Positions 35,312 through 48,286 of a stretch of 64,000 bases of DNA are shown here, in pieces. This DNA comes from Panorpa germanica (taxonomy: Eukaryota; Arthropoda; Insecta; Mecoptera; Panorpidae). The notes below the pieces were generated by a model. That model searched no databases, was not told the origin of the DNA, and worked only from the letters and a program-made list of their open reading frames with translations. The first letter of the stretch is position 1. Every line of letters begins with the position of its first letter. The translations under genes and the position numbers were made by a program. The stretch is from the NCBI GenBank assembly GCA_963678705.1, contig OY783216.1, forward strand, positions 9,858,001 through 9,922,000. Direction: 5' to 3'.

Positions 35312-36138
35312 ATAAATGACTGTTTTAATTGGTAATATCTTGAATAATATTGCGTCTATTTAAGTTGGATCCTAATTTATTATCAGTCGCAGTTTTATGT
35401 TAGAAGTTTAATGAAACCTGAGATTAATAGTTGATAAATAAAAACTGTAATGCGTAATATAATATATATTTGCAGTCACTTGTTATTTCTGTTTAATTTT
35501 CCCCGTCAGATGTTACAAGAACAGCTCCTGCATATGTTACAGAACACGCTGAGTTGGTCAGTTCTTTGAAAGTTTCACGTCAGTTTCACGTTTGTCTAAT
35601 GTAAGACTCCCGACTCGTAACTCGTAAGACATCATAATGTGACTTGTTCAAGGCCACCAGCTATCGGTCACGGATGCGTTGCCTCCAGGTATCTTCATAT
35701 GGCGTTATTATTTTTTATAATTAATGAAACGCAATATGCGAATTATATTATTTCATTGATGGCTACACTGCTACTACTACTCAGGTGTACCAATATTGCA
35801 ATATCATTATAAATAACAAGAAGATATTGACCTTAAGAAATGCTAAACTATTATTAAGTTATTATAGTTGTTAAACTTACTTTTTTGTAGATAGTTAGAT
35901 GCTCTAATGCAGATGATATACTTCTATTGAACTAGTATTTTATAATAAGTTGCAGGTTATGCATACGACAGTCATTCAAATATAACCCGGAAGATTGTAA
36001 TACAAAAAGTAGTCAATTGCACATGTATTGGTCGACCGCAGCGTCGTCTTTAAACCTTGTCCTTCTTAATGCATAAACATATGGATAAGACCAGAATGTA
36101 AGGAGGTTGCCAATGTAATTTAGTGAGTATATCACGAG
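35312..36138. other. AT-rich stretch, one weak exon-like patch
   Basis: At about 35514 a CCCCGTCAG acceptor-like site precedes a frame reading VTRTAPAYVTEHAELVSSLK to a stop about 30 codons on. A second frame is open for 18 codons after an ATG at the same place. There is no donor or poly(A) support, so it is not called as a gene. Confidence 0.3.
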
Positions 36139-36141
36139 TTA

Positions 36142-36422
36142 TGCCTGTCGCACTCTGCAAGCGAATTTTGACTGGACGTATACGCGCTAACCCTGTAAAT
36201 GTAATGAATCTCGCACACTACAAACGACAAAGCCGTCCGTTACGTATGAATGCAATAGTCTCTTTCATAACAGTGGTGTATCGATAAAAAATAAAGTAAA
36301 AGTTTGCTCTCATGATAAATAATGTTACCGCAAAACAACTCCAATACACCCTACAGTACACAAGTTTGGCTTGGCGCACTGTCGTATCGGTACGTGATAT
36401 GTATATATTGTGACATAACACA
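36142..36422 (+). mobile_element. family D non-autonomous element, longest copy
   Basis: The left end TGCCTGTCGCACTCTGCAAG follows TTA. The right end is a degenerate TTGTGACATAACACA before TTA (36423-36425), compared with TGTGCGACAAGCC before TTA at 59055-59057. Interior blocks (GTGGTGTATCGATAAAAAAT, TTTGCTCTCATGATAAATAA, GTACGTGATATGTATA) match the other D copies. It appears to be another TTA-inserting PIF/Harbinger-like non-autonomous family; no transposase. Confidence 0.6.
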
Positions 36423-37153
36423 TTAAATATTATACATAGTATATTAAAATTAAATAAATTTTAAGACATCTTAAGAAACCAAGTGTACTACCTTAAATAA
36501 TATTTATTTAATTAATCTGGGCCAATACTATTAATACAAATTTCTCAATATTTTTTTTATATAAACATCCCGTCTCCAAAATATTATCAACGAATAAAAA
36601 AATTATAAATAACTATTTTAACGCGTTTAACATAGTTTCAAAATACATGTGTATGTTTCGTTATCTAAGAGTACATGACATTATGAAAGATGTTTCTACA
36701 GAAGCAAAGGACGGAATAACCTAGTCCATGTGAAATTAAGTAAGAATTGATAACAGTAATGTTAAGAGATAACGAAAAGTCAGTAGGTGATAACACTCAC
36801 AGTGATATCTGTGAAAGTGATATCACTGTACTACTATTATGATATCTGTATTATCTTTTTAGATGTGTTAAATATTTGGGGAGCTTCTGATGGTTATATT
36901 AGGTGTGTTCATTCTCATGCGGCGCATGGTCAACGGCAGATTCTTCATATAGTTTGCACTGAGTATCTTCTGTCTCACGCGCTAGGCGATGTATCGCATA
37001 TTCTATAGTAGTCATATTGAGCAGCTACGTGCGTTGTGGAGAGCGCACGGGAAATATTTTTTCAAACGATTTATTTGATTCCTTGCAACTTCTTAAGTAT
37101 AAAGTCTATTAACGTATTATATGATATTTTGTGATTCTTTTTTTTGTTTCAAG

Positions 37154-37292
37154 TTATAAGTATTTGGTAGTGCAGCGCATGAGTGCACTTAAGGTACAGT
37201 CGCCCCTGGTTGTTACCGAATTTAAGGCCAAAAACACAACAAAACCCATCATTGAACCACATTATTCATCGAAAGTAAAATTGCCGCTTTAA
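37154..37292 (+). other. candidate terminal exon (plus strand)
   Basis: A strong acceptor (a TTTTTTTTTGTTTCAAG-type pyrimidine tract ending at 37153) is followed by an open frame reading YKYLVVQRMSALKVQSPLVV and ending SSKVKLPL then TAA at 37290-37292, 45 codons. An AATAAA occurs near 37577. The peptide was not recognised. The minus strand also has a 35-codon open frame across it, and no upstream partner exon was identified. Confidence 0.25.
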
Positions 37293-39529
37293 ATTCTCCG
37301 CGCTGCCAAAATAATTATTGATTCTTATTAAACAAAAACATAGTATTTATAAGAAATGCCAGTAATCAAATATTGTCACCTATTTTGTGTACTGAAGAAC
37401 GTATGACATCATTTTTAAAGTTGTATATTTTGTAATCACCCTGTATTTATAAAATAGTCACATTATTGTTAAAATATTTCATAACAAAACATTTTTTATA
37501 CCTATATTTACATACGAGTTATTATTAGAAAAAATATTATAGCGATTTTCCACGTCCGTTGACGTTTATTTATGTAATAAATAAATATAGCACATATATA
37601 CAGGGTCGGTTGTTGTATATACATATACAAGAGGGCTCTAGAAATTATTATTTACAGTAGTACAGTAATGTTATGTTGGACTAGCCCCATAATATAGAAA
37701 GGTAATTTGGGACATGTGTGTAATTTAGCCTTGAACTTTGAACTATGAATTTTTGTGTATTATGCAAATATTAATATCTGCTTATCATGATTTTTAGCTA
37801 TTATATACATGAATGTATGTTTTTTAAGAATTAACAGCCAAATTTAAATTGAAATAGATACAAATACATATAAACCAAAAGACTGGTTTGTTGGCACTAT
37901 AACTTCTATTTATTAGCAAACAAATGTTTTTTGGGTGCAAATTGCTTTATGTTCTAGTTCGGAACTGGCTATACCAGTACGCCTCTGCCTCTTGTTAAAT
38001 AACAATCCTATCATATGCAAATACTTTTTTTTATCTATACTTTTCAAGTATATTTAAATGTAAGATGTAAACAAGTCTTATTTTCCTTTGGTTGGTACTT
38101 GAAAGTTGAATAAGTTGATAAATATTAATAACTAATTTGACATTATCAGTAATAGATTCATTGATAAAAGGACTTTTATTTGATTTAGGTATAATAAACA
38201 TTGTAAAATTTGTTAGCAAGTGTTTAATCATTGCATTAAAATAATTATTTATTGCTAGTTGAAATTATAAATAATTGCATCATTAAAATATGTGTTTATA
38301 TTTATATTTTTATAATTATTTAATTTATGTTTATAAACATATAAATAGATATATTTTGACAGCCGTAAATCAGCTGATTGTGATATAAAATAGATTTGAA
38401 AAATATATTTTAATAGCGCTGTATCTGCCATCTCTTTGAAAGCAGCTTCTCTTTACTTTGTGAAATATTTTATCCAAGATTTACACCATGGTATATTTCT
38501 GTATTCATTTCATAGATGGCGCTACTAGTACCACATAAACTAAATGCTTATCCTTTTTAAGCTTATTGACTTACTTATAGTCTAAATTAAGCACAAAACT
38601 TTCTAGCTAATAACACAAAATTTATATTAATGATTATACATAGGGGAATTAGAAGATTTATTACTATAGTTGCTGACAAAGCAATATGGTTTTGAACATA
38701 GATACAGTAATTAATTTGTGTCAATATTAATTTGTATTTCGCCTACTCAATATTATATTTAGGTTCCTGTATAATGGATGGATTTAATACATTAGTCTCC
38801 CTCCACTATTCCTAATTAATGTTCCTGAGTTAACAGAGGGATTATATTGTTATATTCGTAATTTTTAATTTGCGTTTGCGTAGCAGTAATGGAATTGAAT
38901 CAGAGGTGGCACTAGTGGTATGCTTACTTATAAAAATATAGAAAACTTTAAATAATATTATTTAATAGTTTTTGTTTGATATTTCTTAGTGATACCTACA
39001 CAATTAACTAAACTATAACTTTTGCCAATGTTTTATCTTTCAGAATCCGAATCATTCATTGATTGTGTTTGTTTAGGGCAAGGGTTCGTTGAAGAGGAGA
39101 GATATTCATTGAGTTGTAAAATAGCAAACAACATAAGGGATAAATAAATAGATCGGCAACATCTTCATCGCTTTGGTGTCACCTTTAAAATTATTAATTA
39201 AATACGGACAGAATGGAAGATTGGTTCCAATTAAATTACTTATAGTGAAATGCACACTTTATTTAAGGTCAAAGGTTAATTCTAATCCGATAGCGTAAGG
39301 GTGTCAATTTCAACACTTTTGTTGAACCCCTTTATGGTAAATAGTTGTGCCTTACTCTGGCTACGTTGAACGCATTGGATTTATCGTATAAACATGTTAG
39401 AGAAGCGAGAGGGAAAGGTTCCAGATATACTGAGGCAGCAACTGAGATCGACAACCATCGTTCAGATACTGACAGTAACACATTTATACGACTAAACATA
39501 CACTTCCACTTCCCTATGTTTCCTATAGA
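37293..39529. other. AT-rich stretch, no gene seen
   Basis: Very AT-rich, with no recognised coding signal and no repeat shared with the rest of the window. Confidence 0.6.
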
Positions 39530-39990
39530 TTAAAAGTGTATCCAAAATGTGTGCGAGAGAGAAAGGTATATGTTCCTATTTGACCTCTATGTGCATGCGT
39601 CGAAAGTGACAACTGTTTAGATATAATAAATATTAAATATCTAAAGAAATTATATTTCTTTAGTTGGTACAAAGTTCGTCTGTCGGTAGAACAATGACCG
39701 TTCAGTGAAAACATATACTCATGAACGGCATAGATGTGGCTGTGGGAATAACGGCCAACACAGTTGATATTTGGAGTGAACTGAAGTAACGTTTTTAGTT
39801 ATATTTACCTTTATATATAGTTTATTTATATTTATACATATCTACATTATTCTACATCAATAGAATATCATATTTAACAACTGTCACTAGACAGCTCTGA
39901 CTTGACAACTGTCACTTTCGACGCATGCGCATAAAGAGCAAATAGGAACATATACCTTTCTCTCTCGCACACATTTTGGACACACTTTAA
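39530..39990. mobile_element. family J element with long TIRs, about 460 bp
   Basis: The left arm (AAGTGTATCCAAAATGTGTG, then CGAGAGAGAAAGGTATATG, TTCCTATTTG and CGCATGCGTCGAAAGTGACA types) is mirrored at the right (39900-39987). The inverted repeats are about 90 bp with a small indel, and TTA / TAA sit at the outer borders. A single-end relative including interior sequence is at 57422-57560. No transposase frame, so this is a foldback-type MITE. Confidence 0.7.
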
Positions 39991-42025
39991 GGTCCAGCAT
40001 TCTCTCTCCGGAACAAAATTAACATAAGTTTAGTTTCGGGAACTGTCCCTAAAAATTAGTATTTCTAATTTATAGGTCATATACAAATTTACCGAGTTAA
40101 GTTTTGTTTTACATCATTTCTGAAGCACTGCTTTAAATACTTGCTCTAATGGGATATCATAACATAGTCATGCTCCACAAACTTCCTTCACTTCATTATA
40201 TCAATTTAGATGATACATTTGAAACTCCTGGAGTCCTGGTGCATTCATTCATATACAAATCTCCTCTTCAAGTGCGGCTTCCATTATGTTAGTAATTTAT
40301 ATGATATTCACTTTGACGGAATGAATTACAAATTTCTCTTAACTGCATTAATTGCATTAATTTTATTTTGTAATAATTAAAACATCTAGTTTCAATTTTA
40401 ATTAAAAGCATTATAAATTGAAACATTTCATTCCATGGAAACTTGTTTCTAGATTCATTAAATGTAGAACTCGTTCTAATTCAAATTGAATAATTGTGTT
40501 TTAAATTGATTCATGGGGTCTGCAACGTTTTATCAAAATCGGGTTTGTAATCCTTCTGTATTAAGGTATATTATGTAAATATGCCAAACAAAGAAAAGAA
40601 ACATAATAATTAATATGTATTTTTAAAATCTATACTCCATTTATAATATATCAAAATTCTCAAGATGGCAACACTATCTCCAGTGAAGCTTGAGCTAATT
40701 AAGTTGAGTTTTAAAATTGAAGTGTCAGTGTTGTCAGTGATTTCGAGAATTTAAAAATACATTTTTTTATTATAAAAAGCGTTGTTGAAAATGTAGAAAC
40801 TATTCCTACTTATAAATAAACATCTAAAGATGACTTTAAAATATTTACTTTATCTGGAAATATATTTTTTTAATTTTAAAGTTATATTTTAATGTGTGCT
40901 CTAATAATGACAAGTGCTCTAATTTTTAACTTTGCAATTCTATTTTATTATTGTGTCTAGTATATAAAGTGCTGGTGGTTCTGAATTATTAATTATTAAT
41001 TAATTTTAAACAAACACTATGTGCTAAAAACTTTTTTTTAAATAATACTCTAACCTGAAATGTGATTATATTTTATTTACAAACGTAACAATCAAGGTGT
41101 TGCTGCCATCTGTTGGGAATACAAACAACTATCTGCAGGTTAGACATTTCAATATACATATTTTTGTTTATATGTTGGTAATACAAGAACTGTCAAACTG
41201 TCAATTTATATTTTGTATACATACTTTTAATTATTCTTTATTTAAAATTACTTACTTTAAACAATATTATTTTTTATTGATCTATAAAAATATTATCTAA
41301 TTCTTTGAATAATCTTATATATTTATAGATATTTTTTAATCAGTATTTTGTTTGAATTATAATCGTTTTTGTTTGTAATAAAAAAGTAAAAGGATCTTTG
41401 CAATTCAGATAACAATAAATCAATAATTCTAGCACATTAAATTGATACTAAACATACAATTTTTGAGCGTAGGTTTGTGCTGTTTTAAGGTAACACAGAG
41501 CAAACTTTTCTCTGCAATATTTCGTTTTTGTTGTTTTCGATACAGTGAATTTGTATTTAAATGTATTTTCACACAATATGTAATAAATAGAGTATAATAT
41601 TTGGAGTAATATCGTGTAATGTAGTAAACTCTCTTTAATCTGGCAATTAGGGATTTTGTTGGTCTATCAAACGTCAGTTTTCATTAAAATACCAAAGATA
41701 AGTTCTTCTACATAACAATTCAAAGTATAAATTAAATTTAAATGGAAACGATTCAATCGGTGTTGGATTACAGAATATGTCGAAATGTAGAATGCAGGAT
41801 TAAAGATGGTTTACTGTATTTCGTTGGTGTATCGTTCCCGTGCCTTCTTACAAGTTTCAGACTAAACCAAGACTCGTTGGAGGGGTTTACGTCCTTGCAT
41901 GACCTTGATCCATCGTTATTCCCGGCCCTCATAGACCTCTAATTGTTGTGGGGGTACTATTGATGCATATGTACAATCCAGTGTAACCAACTAACCAAGC
42001 AACCATCTTCGTTACAAAATAAATA
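39991..42025. other. AT-rich stretch, no gene seen
   Basis: No recognised coding or repeat content. A 66-codon frame at 41742-41942 has no identifiable motif. Confidence 0.55.
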
Positions 42026-42028
42026 TTA

Positions 42029-42396
42029 TGCCGGTTTCACACCAGAGAGACAGTTTTGAAAACCGTTTTGTTATCAAAAAAAAAATAAAAACAAAAACAT
42101 GTTTTGTTTTAATTTAAAACAGTTCTTCGGACTGTTCACACTGAACTGTTGTTTTTCTGTGTGTCCCATAAAAATCATAAACATGATAAACAACAACTGA
42201 TAAGTGCAAATGTTCATAAAAAACAAAACTGCGTGTTCAAATCAAGCAGACTAAAAAACAACAACAAACGTATTTTCTTTTGATCTTACCGACTCCAGAT
42301 GAGAATGTGTTTTGTTTACTAAAACAGTTTTTAAAGACAAAAATTGGTGGTTTTCTTCGTGTTTTATTGAACTGTCCCTCTGGTGTGAAACCGGCA
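42029..42396. mobile_element. family A MITE, 368 bp, intact ends
   Basis: TGCCGGTTTCACACCAGAGA at the left and TCTGGTGTGAAACCGGCA at the right, with perfect TTA duplications (42026-42028 and 42397-42399). The interior shares the ACTAAAAAACAACAA, GTGTTCAAATCAAGCA and GTGTGTCCCAT blocks with 47943-48286. Open frames running out of its right side (42280-42660) begin inside the element and are not considered genes. Confidence 0.9.
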
Positions 42397-42399
42397 TTA

Positions 42400-44243
42400 G
42401 AGATTACACCTCACGTACTATGTACAATGTACAATACAGCACAGACTGCACCGGCAGGCGAGTACATTCTTACGAGTGTGTTCCAATGTTCCATAAGACT
42501 GGTTACTGCTGACTCAGAACTCGAACAATGTTTTAACATCAATTACAATATTTACATACGGTTTAATGAAAACGTTTACATCCCTAATCCTGCCCACGGC
42601 CCACGGCTGTGTGATTTACGTGTGTTACTACTTCAAATGCCGGCTCTGTATGTACACTAACAATCTTACCATTGTTTTATTAGTATAATAAGTTATGGCT
42701 AAGCGATATTACAAGATAGATGCCATCGCGTATTGTAAGAAATTGCTGAGGAAGTTATGACCAGATAGTATGCAAATATTTCATTCGACATCAATCGAAT
42801 CATTTTTTAAATATAAATATTTTTTTGAAGAAATTTCTTGTCGAAATTTTCTTGTCTTATATCCATATTTCGACGCGACTTAAAATGTATAAGAATTTTA
42901 TAAAATATCTTTATAGTGGCATAATTATTAGCACAAGTAATTGCACAACATTCTTGCGAAACGCTGTTCACGATTTTGTTATTAACAGCGAAGTATATTT
43001 TATTTATAAGATTTTTACAGTCGTTCAAATATTATATTAAGTACAACAGAATCGGACCGGTGTGGTGCGGTGCGGTTCCCAGCATGCATTTGTCAACTTA
43101 AGCCGTAGATCTTAAGACAAATTAATCGTATCCCAGTTTAATTTACATACTGGAACATGAAGCAACTACGTGTCAATATAAAAATGTATTTCTTCTACTT
43201 AATTTATACATGGCACTTCGCTGTTTACGCTTTCAGGGCGTCATTTTAATTTATTTATTCCTGCGCCGTGTAATTACGTCCTCAGAACGAAACTTGTTAC
43301 TTCAATACGCAAATTGATTCATCTTTTAATTAAATATTGTATTTTGCCAAGAAAAAACAATCAATTATGTTAACCTAAAAGTTTTTACCTAATATATTTA
43401 TTTTTCGCTTGTAGAAAAATGCATTATTGAACACTTTTGAAGGTTTTTAACATACCATATGACCATGGTGTGAAGATAAATAATATTACACCATCAGCAA
43501 AGAAGTTATTTGGGTAGTTTAGTTTGTCATAGTTTAGGAAAGTAATCTGGAATTTGAAATAGAGACATTGAATCAAAAGTTAGGAAAATTAATTGAAAGT
43601 TTTGATCAGTTTGTTGAAGAATAACTTTAGTTTCGACTATATAGACTCTCATAAGATAGTTGCACAGATAAGTTTCTCAAATATTTATTTAAGCAAAGAA
43701 ATCTATTACCTATAAAAATAAATTTAATTGCATCGCTATGCAAAGAACTGTAAACAAACAATATTATGTTATTTGATTGGAAGAAAATGTGTGAGCGAGA
43801 CAGGTATACTATGTTCACTTAGTTTCACTCAGTGAATTGTGTCATACGTGCGTACGGTGTCATTTTCTCGCCAAATAAATAAAAATATTAATTAATTAAT
43901 CATTAATTAAATTAGTTAAGTGTTATAATTGTGTCTATAAACAATAACCACATACGTGTAAATAAGTTTTTTATTACAAAGTGCTTTATTTTTTGTAAAA
44001 TATTCGATTGCATAAATTATAACCTCAAAATATACCCCGCGTCCCCCTCGTAAATTTGTTTGTGTGAAGACATTTTCGTGTTCTTTCCTTGTGTTAGTGG
44101 ATTATGTTTTATATAATTAGTGATAATATAAATGATTTATAAAGTTATTTACAAATTATATTCAAATTTTTATATTACATGTATTGCGCAATATTATTTA
44201 AAAGTGTTGCAATGTGCATTCAGTGTTTAGAATTAGTGACGAG
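42400..44243. other. AT-rich stretch, no recognised gene
   Basis: Overlapping plus and minus frames near 42807-43040 are both shadows of AT-rich sequence with no motifs. No repeat shared with the rest of the window was found. Confidence 0.5.
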
Positions 44244-44288
44244 ATGAGACGAATCTTTACGAGTTCTGTCGAAGTCAAATTCTTGCAG
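44244..44288 (+). other. possible first coding exon
   Basis: An initiator-like TCAGT (44220-44224) lies just upstream of ATG. The frame reads MRRIFTSSVEVKFLQ and ends exactly at CAG|GTGTGT, a usable donor, in phase 0. The candidate terminal exon at 54393-54527 also enters in phase 0, so they could be joined over a 10-kb intron. This is pure inference; a 15-codon match to exon rules can arise by chance. Confidence 0.15.
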
Positions 44289-44380
44289 GTGTGTACATGT
44301 TTGAACTTGCAATGTTTATTATATAAGCTGTATGAATTTATATTTAAAAAATAGTTTTCAATGTTTTTAAATTTTAAATA

Positions 44381-44388
44381 CCATAAGC
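44381..44388. repeat. hAT target site duplication (left)
   Basis: CCATAAGC, identical to 45808-45815 on the other side of the hAT element. Confidence 0.95.
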
Positions 44389-45807
44389 CAGGGTAGGCGA
44401 ACCAATGGCACGCGTGCCATTGATGGCACGCGACACAATATTTTGGGCACGTCGCCGATCATAAAACATGTGTAAAAAATGTGTTAAGTAATAGGTATTT
44501 TGTAGTATTTAAGTAGGATCGAACGCGAGTGATCCTACACTACGGAGTGTTCGGTACGCGGGGAAGAATTAATTGCAAGTGCATTGAATGACAGAAATAA
44601 ACAGTCGACATCTATGATTAAATTTGTTTGCAAAAATTGTCATACAAGCGCGGCAAGTTACGCGGCTGCAAATGTCATTGCTCGGCATAGTAAACCTTTT
44701 CAAGAAGGAGAGTTTTTGAAGGAAGCCTGGTTAGCATGTTTTGATGATTTCGATAATAAAGATAAGATAATTCAGCGCATCAAAGATACTCTTCTATCAA
44801 AAAACACAATAAAAGAAAGAAGCTTAAAGCTTGCCGAAAATATAACAGATCAACAAAAAATTGACATTAACAAAATTCACAACAAACAAAACAATTATTG
44901 TCATGATAGATCTCATTCGCGCTTTTGAGGCTAAACTGCAAGTTTTCAGAGACGATATTATCACAAGAAACTACTAGTATTGTCCAAACTTGAAAAAATA
45001 TATCAATGATTTTGATATTCACGAGACAGCAGACAAAGAAAAATTTACTGAAGAATTTATTTCTGTGATCGATTCTTTAATCAAGGAATTTTCAGGGAGA
45101 TTTTCTCTGTTCAAAGAATTGTCGGAAATACTCAAATTTATTATGTGCCCTGATGTGGCGTCATTTCATAAACTGAACTTCTCTCAATTCGATTGGTTGG
45201 AAATTGAAGAATTTGAAATGCAGTTGATTGATTAAGCTCAATATGGATTCAAAAATTTATTGAAACAAGGAAAGAGTTGGAATTAATTGAAACTGAAAGA
45301 TTGACAAGTAATTTAAGTAAAAACGCTAATAACAAAATTCTGGAAACATGGAATGCGTTACTAGACACATTTAACTGTTTGAAGAAGCTGGATCATGCTA
45401 TTTTAACAATGTTTTCATCTACCTATGCCTGTGAGTCATTATTTTCAGAGATGAATAACATTAAAAACTCGGTTAGAAACCGTTTGACAGATGAATCCAG
45501 TTCAGCATGCATTTTGCTAAAAGTAACATCTTACAACCCTAACATAAATTATTTGTCATCTAACCTGCAGCAACAGAAGTCACACTAATTTTACAGTACA
45601 TAATTTAATTTATGCATGTAATAAAAATATTCCAAAATGTACCTCTTTTGTTTACTTTATTTAATAAAGAGTTTTGATAGATAGTATTTATTATTATTAT
45701 TTTCCAAATAATCAGAAAGTCAAAATTATTTGATGGCACGTCAATGACCTCATTCGACATTTTTCAGAAAAAATGGCACGTTGATGCATAAAGGTTCGCC
45801 TACCCTG
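44389..45807 (+). mobile_element. hAT-superfamily DNA transposon, 1,419 bp, internally deleted
   Basis: The terminal inverted repeats are CAGGGTAGGCGAACC and GGTTCGCCTACCCTG (15/15). The subterminal regions share TGGCACG motifs on both sides. Perfect 8-bp direct duplications of CCATAAGC flank the element, the length characteristic of hAT transposition. It encodes a broken transposase (see the pseudogene entry). The size is well below that of autonomous hAT elements, so the copy cannot move by itself. The clean duplication shows that the insertion site has been little altered since. Confidence 0.97.
44584..45588 (+). pseudogene. broken hAT transposase (GTF2I-repeat/SCAND3/ZBED5-like group)
   Basis: Three pieces survive. 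Piece 1 (to 44928) carries SAASYAAANVIARHSKPFQE and GEFLKEAW, the segment after the BED zinc finger in this hAT group. The BED finger itself is absent. A deletion then removes most of the catalytic core. Piece 2 resumes in another frame at 44909 as DLIRAFEAKLQVFRDDIITR, meets TAG at 44975-44977, and continues CPNLKKYINDFD to MQLID. Near 45233 the frame shifts again into piece 3, which ends with the hAT dimerisation region (TMFSSTYACESLFSEMNNIK, then NSVRNRLTD). Order, spacing and C-terminal motif are as in hAT transposases; the gene is dead. Confidence 0.92.
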
Positions 45808-45815
45808 CCATAAGC
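45808..45815. repeat. hAT target site duplication (right)
   Basis: CCATAAGC, identical to 44381-44388. Confidence 0.95.
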
Positions 45816-45932
45816 TATTTCGGAGTACACTCCGAACATTAATTTTAACATAATTTTCAATATTTTTTTTGTATTATATTGTTTGTATATTTATATATTG
45901 TTATACTATTGCTAACATGTTTTAAATGTCGC

Positions 45933-45993
45933 TTCTTTGATTTCTGCTAAGATAGTATGATTTAAGTTAAACAGTGTAATTATTATAATGTGT
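45933..45993 (+). repeat. inverted repeat partner of 51975-52036
   Basis: The block TTCTTTGATTTCTGCTAAGA, then TAGTATGATTTAAGTTAAAC and AGTGTAATTATTATAATGTG, is found nearly unchanged in reverse complement about 6 kb away. The preserved length of about 60 bp with only a few differences indicates a shared repeat. Confidence 0.7.
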
Positions 45994-47940
45994 AAGTTTG
46001 ATAAAAAAGATACAGTTCCTAAAATATGTTATATATATTTGAAGCATTCACCGTTTGAGAGTCGCTATACATAAAAACACCGTCTGGAGTATATATTAAC
46101 ATCCCCCCACCCTTCTTTCCAACCCCATTCGCTATTTCAGTGTGATACAAACTGGTAACTGTTTGCAGTAATCCAAACCCGATACACTTGAACATTGGGT
46201 GACCGAGTTATTGATTCCAGCAATTTGAATTTATTTGCGAAACGTGCTCTAGTTTGTGACTTAGCTTTAAAACTTCTTAGCGACTCTTTTATATCCTTAG
46301 AAGGAAGGACATTCAAGGATAACGTTTTAAGATAATATTATCAAAACGAACTTTGAGAGAGATTCTAAGAAAATCTTGTTTAATGAATTTTTTATGTAAA
46401 AATTTAGTACGTTTTGAAGCTGAATTTTTAACATTTCCTGGAAAAGTACTAAAGTATATACATATATAAATATAATTATATTTTCCTTTTTATTTAAAAG
46501 GTCATGCACACTCGAATTATTAGCGAACCAAATTCAAAGACAGGCTCAACATATTCGACAGTTAAAACGGATCTGTTCACATAAATAAATAAAATAAATA
46601 AATTAAGCATTGATTGAAAATATATAGTTATACGGTTACTTTATTTATTAAAGCGATATGTGGTTCGCTGAATTCACCTGACCACAAACAATTAGTGACT
46701 TGTTTATATTTCAAACACGTTGGTTGAGTAAACAAATCGATTTATACATTACCAGCTTTTGTCTGCTGTACACTGAATTTTTTATTAAGTTTGTGTAATT
46801 TGTTTGAAATTAGAGGAACAAAGAGGATGTTTGTTGGGTAATAGATTACGAATTAATACATTTTTGGAATCAGCGAATGTTATACAGTAATGGCAAGGTT
46901 ACTCGATGCGAGTTGGTCTGGTCAGTGACTGTCGTACAGCTACTCGCACCGTGTGACCATATTATGCGAATTACTGTCATGGCTCAGTAGCTCACTGTAT
47001 CTGACAATCCCCCATCAAGTCACAAATCATCTGCTTAAGCCGGTACCAAATGGTGCGGTGAACGTGTGAGTGATACTGTTCAATCCTATACTTCTTACCT
47101 TACTTGATAACTTACTTGCTTGTAACTTTTTTATTTTAAAAGTTACAACAAAAAGTTATTATTGAAAGTTGTAGATAATATTATCATCTACATAAAAGCT
47201 CTTTACAATATTTTTGTGAATGTTATAGTTTTTAAGATATAAGAAAAAAATAGATTACACCCTTATTTTCAAGATTTAAATTTAGGTTTTATCTTTTTAT
47301 ATGATTGGGCTGGGCACTTACTTAACATGCACGATTCGATGATAATTTTCCTGACTAATGTTTTCCATTTAAATATAATCCTACTATAAGTTTGCATAAA
47401 TATTAGGCTCAAATATTAGTAGTCTTTAGACTACTCGCTAATATTTCACAGTGACTGAATTAATTAATAAAATTATGAAAACTTTATACAGAGTCAAAGG
47501 TGTGTTCAGACTACAGAGCACTAACCACTGAGCAGCGTTGGTAGTAATTGAAATTCTGATTTTTACGTGTGAAATGTTACAATAATATTTACAATATTTT
47601 ATTGTGTGAAATATTGTATTTACATAATTCACTGACGTTTCGCATTTGTAAAGTGGACAACAGCCATTCATTTAATGCAGTGTTGCAGCATCAGTTTGCA
47701 GCCGGTGTTCTGGAAGCTACGAGTAGCTGCAATAACAAAATTACGGATTGGATCATATAATTTGAGTGATTTTAAAAGTAGAAATTCTATCTTATTGAAA
47801 TGATGTAATTTTTAATTGTAGTGCTTACTACATTTTTTCTGCAATATATTTAATAATGATACTTAGATGTGCTACAAAGAAGAAGAGAAATTATTTACCC
47901 AATCGTTCGATTATGAGATTAGATAGCATACTGTCTCTGT
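45994..47940. other. AT-rich stretch, no recognised gene
   Basis: It contains a 63-codon frame at 47569-47760 (FNAVLQHQFAAGVLEATSSC region) that looks mildly protein-like but has no motif or splice support. A tetranucleotide AATA tract is near 46580-46600. Otherwise featureless. Confidence 0.5.
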
Positions 47941-47942
47941 TA

Positions 47943-48286
47943 TGCCGGTTTCACACCAGAGAGACAGTTTTGAAAACAGTTTTGTTATCAAAAATTAAAA
48001 CAAAATCGTATTTTGTTTTATTTTAAAACAGTTCTGTTTTTCGAAAACAAACTTTTCACACAGACTTGGTTTTGTTTTTAGTGTTTTTCTGTGTATCCCA
48101 TTAAAATTATAAACATGATAAACAACAAAACTGCGTGTTCAAATCAAGCATACTAAAAGACAACAATGTCTTGTTTACTAAAAAAGTTTCTAAAGACAAA
48201 AATGTTTTAAAAAATGTCTCTTTGGTGTAAACATTGGTGTTTTTGTTCGTGCTTTATTGAATTGTCTCTCTGGTGTGAAACCGGCA
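47943..48286. mobile_element. family A MITE, 344 bp, intact ends
   Basis: TGCCGGTTTCACACCAGAGA and TCTGGTGTGAAACCGGCA termini with perfect TTA duplications (47940-47942 and 48287-48289). The interior is closely similar to 42029-42396, with small indels. Its proximity in sequence to that copy suggests relatively recent activity, driven by an element outside this window. Confidence 0.9.

Noticed and set aside
36796..36832. Palindromic ACAGTGATATC / GTGATATCACTGT pair considered as an operator-like site.
   Set aside because: Short, isolated inverted words like this are frequent in AT-rich sequence, and nothing adjacent is a recognised promoter.
42280..42660. 126-codon plus-strand ORF, the longest in the window.
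   Set aside because: It begins within the family A MITE and runs across its border, with no motif.
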